From Bryobacterales bacterium (lineage in GTDB: Bacteria > Acidobacteriota > Terriglobia > Bryobacterales > Bryobacteraceae), in contig PMOK01000131.1 of NCBI GenBank assembly GCA_003162425.1, positions 32,860 through 68,300 of the forward strand: a DNA stretch of 35,441 nt. Reading direction: 5' to 3'. Numbering within the stretch: the first letter of the stretch is position 1; each line of letters starts with the position of its first letter. The notes under the pieces are model-generated. The model saw only the letters and a list, made by a program, of their open reading frames with translations. It was not told where the DNA came from and did no database searches. A program made the position numbers and the translations under genes. Positions 1-8,889 of the stretch are shown piece by piece.

Positions 1-87
1 CCGGACCCCCTGGTCCGGCTCTTGCGATCAATTAACAAACAGCAGGCCGACGTGGGCGTCGGCCGCGGACCAGGGGGTCCGCCCTAC
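1..87. repeat. Palindromic ~120-bp dispersed element, copy 1 (cut by window edge)
   Basis: The right half matches the copies at 29127-29247 and 35308-35433: a GGCCGAC..GTCGGCC inner palindrome followed by the CGCGGACCAGGGGGTCCGCC outer arm. The left arm is cut by the start of the window. It lies just beyond the stop of the anti-sigma gene. This copy is seen directly; calling it a mobile palindrome is inference. Confidence 0.75.
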
Positions 88-96
88 ATAACCTCT

Positions 97-804
97 CTAA
101 TTGCCGACCGTCCGCAATGGGAAGCTGGCCGCAGATACAAAGCTGCCATCCGCTGCCTGACCTTCCAGCACCAGCACATAGTCGCCTGGATGAAGAATCC
201 GCGAAGGCAAGGCCACTCCAATAGCGTCCGGCGCGTCCGCTTTCAAGCTCCCGCTCGACCAAGCCGTTTGCCCCGTGCCGTCCTGCAAAACCGCCCGATA
301 GTCGTGGTACTGGGAGGTATCGAGTTCGAGCGCAAGCAGTATCCATCGCGGCGACTCGGGAATCCGGATGGTTCGCGTGGCTTGCGCGCCACGCGTTGGC
401 GAGAGCGTGTAAACGGCGGGCGGCAGAAGTGGGGCGTTCATTAGCTGGTCGGCTTTGCGAGTTTCGCGATCAAGATCGGTTCGAGTACTTTCGAGCGATC
501 GATACAAAACAACTGAGGGAATAGCCGAGATCAGCAAAACTGCCATGGCCGCGGCGGCTGCCGGCCGCCAACTCAACCAACCGAAAAAGCCCGGCCGCCG
601 TTGGTGCGCAGCGGCGCGGGATGGCTGAGCGGCGCACACCTTGATCCCCTCTCGCAGGCTGCGCCCGAGTTCGAGCTGCTCCAGACACTCGCGGCAGTCG
701 AGGAAATGCTCCTCAAACTCGGAGCGCTCTGCCGCTGGCATGGTCCCGCGGACATAGCGGTCGATGACATCAGCGCGTTCGATGAAAGAGTGCTCCATCC
801 TCAT
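97..804 (-). CDS. Putative zinc-finger anti-sigma factor, membrane-anchored
   Basis: A 235-residue protein with a cytoplasmic N-terminal zinc-finger (ZAS-like) motif, H-x3-C-x2-C in EEHFLDCRECLEQLE, about residues 30-45. One transmembrane helix follows (about 78-97, AAAAAMAVLLISAIPSVVLY), then a coiled stretch and a beta-rich extracytoplasmic domain of about 120 residues. Proteins of this design sequester a partner ECF sigma factor and release it on an envelope signal. It lies 32 bp downstream of, and on the same strand as, the ECF sigma gene, the usual pairing. The ATG at 804 is used; the second Met two codons later is equally possible. The signal sensed cannot be read from the sequence. Confidence 0.85.
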   Translation of the reverse strand: MRMEHSFIERADVIDRYVRGTMPAAERSEFEEHFLDCRECLEQLELGRSLREGIKVCAAQPSRAAAHQRRPGFFGWLSWRPAAAAAMAVLLISAIPSVVLYRSLESTRTDLDRETRKADQLMNAPLLPPAVYTLSPTRGAQATRTIRIPESPRWILLALELDTSQYHDYRAVLQDGTGQTAWSSGSLKADAPDAIGVALPSRILHPGDYVLVLEGQAADGSFVSAASFPLRTVGN

Positions 805-836
805 GCTCCATCTAGAAGGTGGCGTTGGATGGCCAT

Positions 837-1433
837 CTATGACATTCCCCGGCTATCTTTCTTTTGCGTTGCGGCAAATTCTTCGAAGAAATTCTTGTAG
901 CGCTGACGTGCGCGGCACAGAATCTGGCTCAGAAGAGTCGCCTCAATTCCCAGATCCGCGCAGATCTCATCGCGATCGTCTTCGGCAATGTAGAAGCGAT
1001 ACAGCACGCTTCGATCCCGATCGGACGGGAGCGCGTCCAGGACACGGCGCGCGAGCGACCCCTTTTCTTCGCGCAATAAGCGGTCCAGTTGATTCGGCTC
1101 GGGACTCGGAACCGCGTGCTCGCCGGCAGGCGCATGATAGGTTTCCCGCCGCGACGTTTTTCGGAAATACTCGATGACGATGTTTCGGGCCAGGCTGCAA
1201 ATGAATCCCGACAGCCGATCCGGCTCATTGACTTTGCCAGCCCGCACTTTCTCCAAAACCATCCGAAAGCACTCCTGGTATAAATCTTCAACTACCGACC
1301 CATCCGAGACGGACTGGCTGATCGCAAATTGCACGCCTCGGCTGTACTGGCGGACCAGGGCGTCCTCAATGGATCGCTCCCCCGCACGAATGCGTTCCAC
1401 CAGTTCACGAGGCGTGTAGCGGACCACTTCCAT
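837..1433 (-). CDS. RNA polymerase sigma factor, ECF (sigma-70) family
   Basis: A 198-residue protein with the two-domain ECF layout. Region 2 (about residues 22-95) includes VEDLYQECFRMVLEKV and the -10-binding helix LSGFICSLARNIVIEYFRK. Region 4 (about 125-185) starts at LDALPSDRDRSVLYRFY and ends in an HTH-like LGIEATLLSQILCRARQRYK. The linker is long (about 30 residues). It directs RNA polymerase to its own regulon and is probably held inactive by the anti-sigma protein encoded 32 bp downstream. Its start lies only 5 bp from the upstream limit of the divergent oxygenase ORF, so the shared promoter region must lie within one of the two annotated 5' ends. The ECF subgroup was not assigned. 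Confidence 0.92.
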   Translation of the reverse strand: MEVVRYTPRELVERIRAGERSIEDALVRQYSRGVQFAISQSVSDGSVVEDLYQECFRMVLEKVRAGKVNEPDRLSGFICSLARNIVIEYFRKTSRRETYHAPAGEHAVPSPEPNQLDRLLREEKGSLARRVLDALPSDRDRSVLYRFYIAEDDRDEICADLGIEATLLSQILCRARQRYKNFFEEFAATQKKDSRGMS

Positions 1434-1438
1434 TCACC

Positions 1439-2434
1439 TTGCATTGTAACCGCGAGTCAAACGAGGCCGCGACGGCGAGGCTGTTAGACTGGCTGTTTGT
1501 GCAGGCGCTCCTAGACCAAGCCATTAGCGGCCGGACCGACGAACTGAACCGCGAGTTTAACTCCGGCCATCCGTTCCGGCATCTGATTATCGACCAGTTT
1601 TTGAACGCCGAATTCTGCCGGCAACTGATGACGGAATTCCCAGCTTTCGACCCGACCTATGCGTTGAACGAACGGGGCGAGACTGGACGCAAAGCGGTGG
1701 TCACCGATCTGGAGCGCCTGGGGCCGGCCTATGCCCGGTTCGACCAGATGATCCGCAGCCCAGAGTTTCTCGCACTCATCGGCCGGATCACCGGTATCCC
1801 CAGCCTCTTGTATGACCCCGAGTACATCGGCGGCGGCACGCATGAAAACCTGGACGGTCAGGAGCTGGACTCCCACGTCGATTTCAACTACCATCCCCGG
1901 CGCCAGTGGCATCGCCGTCTGAATCTGATCGTGTTTTTGAACAGCGAATGGGAGCGGGATTGGGGAGGGTGCCTAGAATTGCTGCCCGATCCGTGGACGC
2001 CCGAGGGTGCCCGTCCCGCGGCCGTGGTGGTCCCGGTGGCCAACCGGGCCGTCCTATTTGAAACCAACGAGCATTCCTGGCACGGGTTCCGGCGTATCCA
2101 GCTTCCAGGCGACAGGGCAAACCTTTCCCGCCGCTCGATAGCTGTTTACTTCTACACGAAGGAGCGGCCGGAATCGGAGACCGAGGCTTCGCATGGGACA
2201 TTGTATGTCCACCGCCAGCTCGGCGGACACATTCGGGCGGGTCACACGCTGCAGCAAGAGGATGTGGATGAGATTCGGACGCTGCTCGCGCGGCGCGACG
2301 TGCATATGAAGTTCTTGTATGAGCGCGAGCTGGAGTTTTCGAGAGTGATCTCCGGCATGGTGAAATCACCGTCGTTTCGTTTGGGCCGCGCGTTGACCTG
2401 GCCGGCGCGCGCGATTCGACGGCTGAAGAATTGA
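1439..2434 (+). CDS. 2-oxoglutarate/Fe(II)-dependent oxygenase family protein
   Basis: A 331-residue protein with a double-stranded beta-helix (prolyl-4-hydroxylase-like) core. The Fe(II) ligands are visible as H-x-D in LDSHVDFNYH and a distal His in NEHSWHGFRRI. The 2OG-binding Arg is probably one of those in LSRRSIAVYFYTKERP. The middle HRRLNLIVFLNSEW..WGGCLELLPD is typical of the family. A C-terminal tail (about 280-331) rich in Arg follows the domain. The substrate is unknown; relatives hydroxylate proteins, sugars or small molecules. The frame opens with TTG at 1439, but GTG at 1499 is an equally good start and would leave room for a promoter between this gene and the divergent sigma gene. 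No clear Shine-Dalgarno decides it. Confidence 0.85.
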   Translation: MHCNRESNEAATARLLDWLFVQALLDQAISGRTDELNREFNSGHPFRHLIIDQFLNAEFCRQLMTEFPAFDPTYALNERGETGRKAVVTDLERLGPAYARFDQMIRSPEFLALIGRITGIPSLLYDPEYIGGGTHENLDGQELDSHVDFNYHPRRQWHRRLNLIVFLNSEWERDWGGCLELLPDPWTPEGARPAAVVVPVANRAVLFETNEHSWHGFRRIQLPGDRANLSRRSIAVYFYTKERPESETEASHGTLYVHRQLGGHIRAGHTLQQEDVDEIRTLLARRDVHMKFLYERELEFSRVISGMVKSPSFRLGRALTWPARAIRRLKN

Positions 2435-2478
2435 CCGGCTGGCGCGTGGTTCCGTAGAATGGATATGTCGGACGTTGA

Positions 2479-2553
2479 GCGGGGTTGGCCTAGCGGTCGG
2501 GCGTCAGCCTTCCAAGCTGATTTACACGGGTTCGATTCCCGTACCCCGCTCCA
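2479..2553 (+). tRNA. tRNA-Gly (anticodon TCC)
   Basis: A complete cloverleaf was folded by eye. Acceptor GCGGGGT pairs with ACCCCGC, the anticodon loop is CTTCCAA (TCC reads GGA), the T-stem is ACGGG/CCCGT with loop TTCGATT, the discriminator is T, and CCA is genomically encoded. Length 75. Confidence 0.97.
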
Positions 2554-2577
2554 GACCCCACCGAGGGTTCAATAAAA

Positions 2578-2653
2578 GCTGGCGTAGCTCAGTTGGTAGA
2601 GCATCTGATTTGTAATCAGAGGGTCGGGGGTTCAACTCCCTCCGCCAGCTCCA
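2578..2653 (+). tRNA. tRNA-Thr (anticodon TGT)
   Basis: A complete cloverleaf. Acceptor GCTGGCG pairs with CGCCAGC, the D-loop AGTTGGT is canonical, the anticodon arm is TCTGA-TTTGTAA-TCAGA (TGT reads ACA), the T-loop is TTCAACT, the discriminator is T and CCA is encoded. Length 76. It follows tRNA-Gly by 24 bp, so the two are probably co-transcribed. Confidence 0.97.
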
Positions 2654-2699
2654 GAGTTTCAGCCTCGCATGGCCGAAACCCCGTATGTGAGCGAACCCG

Positions 2700-5126
2700 C
2701 TATTCCACCGGCAGCATCACGACGTTGCTCTTCACGCCGTTTACGCTGATCGTTATCGGCATGCTGGCTCCAGCAGGCGTGCCGCTGGGAACCTGGAACT
2801 TGATGAGCGCCAGGCCCGTGTAGCCAGGCGCGGCGCCGGCCCACACAGTGCTGGGATTGTTATTCCCGGCAGTGATGATGACTGAATCCGACAGCGCCGG
2901 CGGGGGATCGGGCGGGAAGAAGCCATCGATCATTTGACCACTGAATGGGCCAAGCCCCGTTCCCAGAAGCCCAATCGTCTCCCCGGTTTTGGCGGGACTG
3001 CTGGGAGTTATCAGAGAGCCATCCTCGTGGAATGCGATCGCGTACGTTTTGGAGTTGACGGTCTGTGTGAAGAGCCCAGGCGCATTACGAGCGACGGTGA
3101 AGGTACCAGTGACGTCCGGCTGCCCAAGCGACTGAATATTGATGGTGTAGTTGCCATCAGGGAGCTCCCACGGAACCTGGGCATTGATTTGCCCCGGTGA
3201 CACGAAGAGCAACGGCAGAATCATGTCGTTCACGGTTACCGTGACGCCGTCAATAGTCTGTGAGAGTGGATTCACTGGTCCAACTTCCAGACTGGGAGCC
3301 AGGCTCTGGCCGTAGATGGCGATGATAGATCCAGGCGCAACCTTAGAACTCGGAGTGCTGGAAGCCGCATTCTGTACACCGGCAGGCACGATGTAGGGAA
3401 TCTTGTTCATGAGCGCGACAACGCTTTGTGGCGCTGCCATGGTGACTACCCCTGCCGGGTAAGCTCCGCTCAAGGCTCCGTCCCAGCGGAGGAACGTGAA
3501 GCCGGGATTAGCGGCAGCGTTGACGGTTACCTGAGCATTCTGTGCATAGAACATATCGCTCGAAGCAGGAGAGAAATGGAAGGTCGCTCCATTCGCCGGG
3601 TTAGAGGCGGCGCTCAATTGATATTTCGTCTGGTAATTCGCAGTGATCGTGCTGTAGTTCGCGTTCACTTTATAAGTGTGATTGGCGGCCCCGCCATCGG
3701 ACCACGAACTGAAATCCAAGCGTGCCCCGGCGCCCATGGAAATCGTGGAAGGGGCGGTTACGTTAACCTGCGCGCCGCTCGTGCGATCGATGTTGCAGGG
3801 AGTCAGGCAGGTTGCGCCATCTACTTGGAGAGTTAATCCGGGAGGATTGCTCTCGACCACTACTCGGTTCAACTCACTATAGACGGCGGTGAGGCGCAAT
3901 CCATTATTGACCGCGTTCTGGTCGACCGTAAAGGTTTGCGAGGCGGCTCCGGAATTTGACCAACCTTGAAACGTATACTGGCGCCCTGTGGCATCGGACT
4001 GAGTTGCTGCCGCGGAAACCTGATGTGTTGAATTCTGGGCCCAAACGAAGTTGTAGTTCGGCCAGTTCGTGCGGCCGTCGACGCTGAGCGGCAGTCCGAC
4101 TGGAGTGGTTTGGAAACCCACTTGCGCGCCCCGCACAAAGAACGCAGTCAATGTATCGGGGGTAGACACGTTGTTATCCGTTGTATAAATGCCGTTTTGT
4201 AGAATGCCATCACTCCAATGGTCGAAGACCCACCAGTTGCCTGCGCCATCCCGCTGCGGAGTGACTCCGGCGATGGTGTGCTGAGATCCGGCTGCAAAAT
4301 CGAAGTCACCGTAGCAGAGTGCTGGAAATCCGCTCAATGGGGCGACAGGTTGAGGATCCTCGCAAATAGACGGAACCCGGCGCGTCGGAACCGTGGTATG
4401 GTCGATGCTCACATTTAGCTGCAAGGGTGAAGTCAGGAACGTAACCCGCTTGGCTGGCGAAAAATGAGGCGCCAGGATGATGGGGCCGTTTACAACAAAG
4501 CTCGTCAAATAGGCATTGGGCGAGGAGAGGTTCGAAGTCCAGTCGATGAAGACAAAGCCAGGATAAGGGTAAGCGTTCAGAGCAACTGTGGTGCCGGCTT
4601 GCACGAAGACATTCGCGCTCGACCAGTAGCACTGGTTGGCGATGAAGACGATTCCAGGCCGGAATTGGCCGGTGGGGATCGCTCCGGGAGCGCCGCAAGT
4701 TGGCGGGAGTAATGGTCCCGGGGAGCCGAAGAAATTCAACTGTATGCGATAGCCGATCTGCACCGTGGCTGTGAGGCTGGTAATGCTCGGGTCCGCGGTC
4801 ACGGTTTGAACCGGATCTTGCTTGGGCTGAGTCAACGCAAGATTATCCACCCATTCTTGGAAAATATACTGCGTATCGCCCTGCGGAGCGGTTTGAACCG
4901 ACGTATTCGCCGGCTGTCCGCGCAGCGCCGGGTCGGTTATGAACACCACTAGATGCTCACTCCCGGCCGGCCAGGTAAACGTGGCGGCCTGGTTGTAAAC
5001 CGTGCCATCGACGGAGAATCTGGCGCCCGATGGCGACGTGGAAATGGTCATGGTGCTGAGAGTGGTTTGGGCTTGTAGCCCGATTCCAGCAACCGAAAGA
5101 AGCGCAAAAAGAGAAAGGCGGTTCAT
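2700..5126 (-). CDS. Large secreted repeat protein with C-terminal TIGR03437-type domain
   Basis: An 808-residue exported protein. The signal peptide is MNRLSLFALLSVAGIGLQAQ. The middle carries about six divergent ~70-90-residue beta repeats, each with an aromatic-x-x-W core (FQEWVDN, FIDWTSN, FDHWSDG, FQGWSNSG, FSSWSDGG, FLRWDGAL), resembling bacterial InlB-type B repeats. The last ~220 residues match the acidobacterial TIGR03437 domain (NAASSTPSSKVAPGSIIAIY, LLFVSPGQINAQVPWELPDG). The function is unknown; a cell-surface or extracellular adhesive or structural role is inference. The Met at 5126 is chosen because it starts a clean signal peptide; an ATG 27 bp upstream is possible. It ends 47 bp from tRNA-Thr and lies downstream of the glycosyltransferase run. 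Confidence 0.88.
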   Translation of the reverse strand: MNRLSLFALLSVAGIGLQAQTTLSTMTISTSPSGARFSVDGTVYNQAATFTWPAGSEHLVVFITDPALRGQPANTSVQTAPQGDTQYIFQEWVDNLALTQPKQDPVQTVTADPSITSLTATVQIGYRIQLNFFGSPGPLLPPTCGAPGAIPTGQFRPGIVFIANQCYWSSANVFVQAGTTVALNAYPYPGFVFIDWTSNLSSPNAYLTSFVVNGPIILAPHFSPAKRVTFLTSPLQLNVSIDHTTVPTRRVPSICEDPQPVAPLSGFPALCYGDFDFAAGSQHTIAGVTPQRDGAGNWWVFDHWSDGILQNGIYTTDNNVSTPDTLTAFFVRGAQVGFQTTPVGLPLSVDGRTNWPNYNFVWAQNSTHQVSAAATQSDATGRQYTFQGWSNSGAASQTFTVDQNAVNNGLRLTAVYSELNRVVVESNPPGLTLQVDGATCLTPCNIDRTSGAQVNVTAPSTISMGAGARLDFSSWSDGGAANHTYKVNANYSTITANYQTKYQLSAASNPANGATFHFSPASSDMFYAQNAQVTVNAAANPGFTFLRWDGALSGAYPAGVVTMAAPQSVVALMNKIPYIVPAGVQNAASSTPSSKVAPGSIIAIYGQSLAPSLEVGPVNPLSQTIDGVTVTVNDMILPLLFVSPGQINAQVPWELPDGNYTINIQSLGQPDVTGTFTVARNAPGLFTQTVNSKTYAIAFHEDGSLITPSSPAKTGETIGLLGTGLGPFSGQMIDGFFPPDPPPALSDSVIITAGNNNPSTVWAGAAPGYTGLALIKFQVPSGTPAGASMPITISVNGVKSNVVMLPVE

Positions 5127-5168
5127 AGACGACACCAAGCATTCCATCGGCATTAGTACGAGGCAGCT

Positions 5169-6032
5169 TTAGGTTTTATGTACGGCTCCAGGGCCGGGGG
5201 CCGTATGCTGATGGTCCACACCCTGTAACGTTACGGAATCATTGGCGATTGACCGCGATAGGGGCGCCAGGCGGTGTTCTTCGAAAGCCGGACGCCAGGA
5301 AGTCCGGCTCCGTTTATGCAGGCCGAAGCGATACCCAAGCACCAGACCAAGCATCCGTAGCCCCAAGCGGAACGCCTTCCACAGGTCCCCGGTCACAGAC
5401 GACTCACCTACGCGGGTTCGGTAGTTCACAGGAATTTCAACGAAGGGGATACGATGAGCCACTACTTCCATGAGCAACTGCGCGCCGAAATGGGAGCCTC
5501 CAATGGTGAGATGAGGCCGGATAAGTTGCAATGCTTCCTGGTGAAACAAGCGGTAAGTACATCCCATGTCGGTAAGGATCGTTGTGTTGAAAAGCAGCTC
5601 GGTCATCTTGGCGACGGCCCAGTTTCCCCAGCGCAAGAAAAGCCCCATATTAGCGCCGCTCCAGATAAAGTTCTGGCTGGTGCGGGTGCCGAAGACCACC
5701 GGGACATCGTCGGAATAGGACAGCAGTTTGATCAGGTCGTGCCCGCTAAAGGTGCCGTCGGGTTCCGAGAGCACGATCAGATCGGCGTCGCATGCATCGA
5801 TGCCACGAAGCAATGCATACCCATAGCCCTGCCGGGGTTCGAATATTTCGCGGGCGCCGGTACCGCGAAGCTCCTCCGACGTTCCGGGCGCTGCATTGTT
5901 GTTGACGACGATGACTTCATCGGCAAGGTCAGCGGCCAGGTATTCCAACGTGGCGGCTCGAATGGAATCCTTCTCGTTGTACGTCGGAAAGATGACTGCC
6001 ACTTTTTTTCCGCGCCACATACTGTCAAGCAA
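5169..6032 (-). CDS. Family 2 glycosyltransferase (dolichyl-phosphate mannose synthase-like)
   Basis: A 287-residue GT-A fold enzyme. The N-terminal nucleotide-sugar pocket is VAVIFPTYNEKDSIRAA, followed by DEVIVVNNNA, and the metal-binding acidic motif is VLSEPDGTF (an EPD variant of DxD). A C-terminal GGSHFGAQLLMEVVAHRIPF..VNYRTRVGESSVTG segment is typical of polyprenyl-phosphate glycosyltransferases. There is at most one weak hydrophobic stretch (GLRMLGLVLGYRFGL), so it is cytosolic or peripheral. It probably makes a lipid-linked sugar used by the GT39-like neighbour upstream on the same strand, which is broken here. The start may be the second Met (6020), just before the core fold. Confidence 0.88.
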   Translation of the reverse strand: MLDSMWRGKKVAVIFPTYNEKDSIRAATLEYLAADLADEVIVVNNNAAPGTSEELRGTGAREIFEPRQGYGYALLRGIDACDADLIVLSEPDGTFSGHDLIKLLSYSDDVPVVFGTRTSQNFIWSGANMGLFLRWGNWAVAKMTELLFNTTILTDMGCTYRLFHQEALQLIRPHLTIGGSHFGAQLLMEVVAHRIPFVEIPVNYRTRVGESSVTGDLWKAFRLGLRMLGLVLGYRFGLHKRSRTSWRPAFEEHRLAPLSRSIANDSVTLQGVDHQHTAPGPGAVHKT

Positions 6033-6089
6033 TTATCGGCAGGTAGCCACGCAAACTTGAATTTGAACGCGGCCCGCTTGCCGCGAGTC

Positions 6090-7598
6090 TCATTCTGCAC
6101 TTAGCCCAATGGGCTTATAGAAGTATATGCCTATTGCGTTCCGTTCCACCAGCCTATAGTGTCGTCGGATCTCGTTGATTTGAGCCTCCGGCAACGTGGA
6201 TATTTCCACGTTCAGGTTGGGATCGCGGTGATCCACATCTTCCATCAAAAGAATTGTCGAAAACCTGACGGCGGCGATGTCTCGCGTGACCGGATCGGGA
6301 TTCACCACCCTGGCTTCCACCAGCCAGTTGTAGATCAGCATCTCAACATCAATGCGCCCCCGCAGGCGTTCCATGGCGTTATAGTCGGCCCGAAAGCACG
6401 CGGCCGCCGCCGGCCAGCAATGGACGCATCGCCTCGATTTCGCTTCCAACCACTTTTTCAGTTACAACCCGCGTGATCACGTCCCGCAGCGTTATGGTGT
6501 AGTTCACTACCAAAAACACCGCCAACGGAAGTTGTAGCAGCGTGACCCAGGTCCTGGCGCGGTCAAAGGATGCGCGGAAGAAATTTAAGGCATGCAACAC
6601 CAACGAGACTGAGAGAATCAGAAGGATTGTGAATTCGATCTGGTAGTTAAGGTCCGATCCCACCTTTGACGCGATCAAAACGAAAACGGTGAACGCGAAT
6701 CCCAGGTATACAAATAAGGCGCGGCCTGCGCCACGCATAACCCGCCGCACCCCGGCCGCAGCCACCAGCATCAAAGGTCCCCCCGACAGCACTGCAAATC
6801 TCAAATGCTGCAGCATCTTTTCCCAGGAGTGCGCATTCATGTTAGCAACGACCGTGCTAGCGAGGAACCGTCCGCTTGAGGCCGCATTAATGGCCAGCAC
6901 CAAAACCGTAGCAACCGCCGTCAAGCCGATCCCGAATTGAAGCGCCGTCCTCCGCCGATGGAACCACAGCAGAGCGAAGATGGCCGCCGGGCAAGCTAGC
7001 ATAGTCTGTTTGGTGAAAAAAGCAAGCAGTGCGAAAGCCGCGGCCCAGATCAGCGTTGTCTCCCCGGCAATCGCGTAGCGCGAGTACTGGTAGAACGCCG
7101 CCAGGGCAAACATCGCCGCGAGCGTGTCCACCTGCGCCACTGTCCCCCAAGAAAGCAAGAGACCCGAAGACGCCGCCAACAGCGCCGCCATCCAAGCGCA
7201 ATAACGGTCGCGAGTGTACAGCAGAACTATCTGCCAGCTCAGCGCAAAAATACCGAGCATCGCCCCGAAGCTGATCAATCGGCCGGCGGTGTAGGCGGGC
7301 AGTCCTAGCTTGTACAGTCCGGCTTCCAGCAGATAAGTATCGGCATGTATGCGCACACCGTGTAAGGATAGTGATTCAGGTCGTAATAGAGGGTTCCATC
7401 GTGGGCTAACATCATCGCTTGTGCGGCAACTACTGCCTCTGGCCCGGTGAAGCTGTTTTCCGCCCAGGGCAGGACCCCCAGATGGCAGAGGAGCCCCAGT
7501 CCCGCCACAATCGAGAACAGTATGAGGACACGCCGGAACCAGACTTCTGTCTGCCCACGTTTGGGTGGAGTCAGCTCGGCTGGAGAGGCTGCGATCAT
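6090..7598 (-). pseudogene. GT39/PMT-like membrane glycosyltransferase, broken by two frameshifts
   Basis: Three frames join into one protein of about 500 residues. The first runs from ATG 7598 (MIAASPAELTPPKRGQ; helix VLILFSIVAGLGLLCHLGV; ENSFTGPEAVVAAQ; YYDLNHYPYTVCAYMPI). The second resumes at about 7335 (YLLEAGLYKLGLPAYTAGR and about eight membrane helices) and ends at GGGRVLS. The third takes over near 6390 (ADYNAMERLRGRIDVEM) and runs to the stop at 6090. A missing base near 7335-7342 and an extra C in the CCC at 6389-6391 explain both shifts, and they compensate. The membrane topology and periplasmic acidic loop resemble family 39 lipid-linked sugar transferases. Whether the breaks are real or sequencing errors cannot be told here. 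Confidence 0.78.
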
Positions 7599-7651
7599 AT
7601 TGCGCCAAGCGTTCAATCGGCAGATGCCAGCACCAGCTTCACGTGCTTGGA

Positions 7652-8758
7652 CTACAGCGCGTCCGTGGCCCTGGCCGTGGAAATGCGAATCGCCGGAGCA
7701 CACTTCCGTAAGTATTCCCGAATGCGCCGCCGGTATGGTTCCTCCATGGTACGGAACATCACCAGCGAGACAACTACACAAAAGACCACCGCCTCGGCCA
7801 CGAATCCCCAGGATGCCTGCTTGAAGTGCAGCGTTTGTTCATTGATAGCCAGAACTGCTACCTCCAGCGGCAAGTGCAGGATATACAGGCAGTAGCTGGC
7901 GTCGCCCAGGTGAACCATCGGGCGGCTTCCGAGCAGGCTCGAAAGTGGATTCATCGAGCTAGCCAATCGGCCAATCAACACGGCGAACGGCAGAGCCAGC
8001 AGACCGTTATTCAAGATTTCGTAGGGGATGGCCCGCCCGGTCGCGAATACAGTCCCGATAGAGGCAAGACTCAGCCAGCCGGCCCACGCCGGCAATTGCC
8101 GGTAACGTGTTAAGCGCTCCATGGCCATTCCGGTCACGAACGATCCGAGATGAAACAGCGGATTGTAGCGGACCAGGGAAGTCAAAGCATCCCCACCATC
8201 CTATGCGATGACGAATAGCAGGGCGGGCGCCAGGCTGACGCCACAACACAGCCCGAGCAACGTGATCAGCCGTTTTGTTCCAGTCCCAACCAGGAACAGC
8301 AGCGAGGGGAAACACAAATAGAGAAACGCTTCCACCGAGAGCGACCATCCGGCCGAATTGATGGAGAGAGCGGCACTCGGAATCCAGGCCTGGGTCAGCG
8401 TCAGACTGGACACCGTCGAGATCACGATGCTCCACAGCCCGTGCTCTTCCGTCGTCAAGTACGCCTGGTAAATCAGAACGAGCGAGAGAAGGTAGATGGG
8501 GTAAACACGCGCAAATCGAGCCGACCAAAATGCCCATCGGCTGCCCCGCAATGTGCCCGAATCGTCCACATAGGTATAGCTCAGGATGTAGCCGGATAGA
8601 ACGAAGAATGCAGTCACGGCGGCAAAACCGGAGCCAATGATCCCGGCGATTGGGAAGTACGCAGTGTTGGCCGGTTCCGATGCGTAATGAAACAGCAGCA
8701 CCGCAAGAGCTAACGGAAACCGGAGCCCCGTCAGCGCGGGAAGTGTGCGCGGCCTCAT
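7652..8758 (-). pseudogene. Acyltransferase 3 (OafA-like) interrupted by an in-frame TAG
   Basis: A single frame of 369 codons encodes an integral-membrane acyltransferase of the OafA/NolL type, which O-acylates surface sugars. The N-terminus RPRTLPALTGLRFPLALAVL leads to the catalytic-His region LLFHYASEP, then FFVLSGYILSY and FWSARFARVYPIYLLSL. After LLFVIA a TAG stop lies at 8201-8203, yet the same frame continues with DGGDALTSLVRYNPLFHLGS and about five more helices to the end (TMEEPYRRRIREYL). This is therefore one gene with a nonsense change rather than two genes, although re-initiation at TTG 8185 cannot be excluded. It precedes the GT39-like gene by 53 bp on the same strand. Confidence 0.8.
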
Positions 8759-8889
8759 GCATGACTAATCGGACTAACGCTCGGTCGCCATCATAGCCAG
8801 CCCATTAGCCGCCATTTTGCTTCGCATCGCAGTCTATTCGCCGTCTGCAGCTAAGCCTTTCAGCCACTTCAACCGATTTAACGAGCGGC

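Noticed and set aside
22..444. Plus-strand ORF of 140 codons opposite the anti-sigma gene
   Set aside because: It is antisense to a well-supported zinc-finger anti-sigma gene, begins in the palindromic repeat and has Arg/Pro-rich shadow composition.
7305..7781. A separate 158-codon gene on the minus strand
   Set aside because: Its first 60 codons overlap the end of the acyltransferase out of frame. The rest is the N-terminus of the frameshifted GT39-like gene.
8007..8762. Minus-strand ORF of 251 codons bridging the TAG of the acyltransferase
   Set aside because: It is in a different frame from both acyltransferase halves and lacks membrane helices; a shadow.
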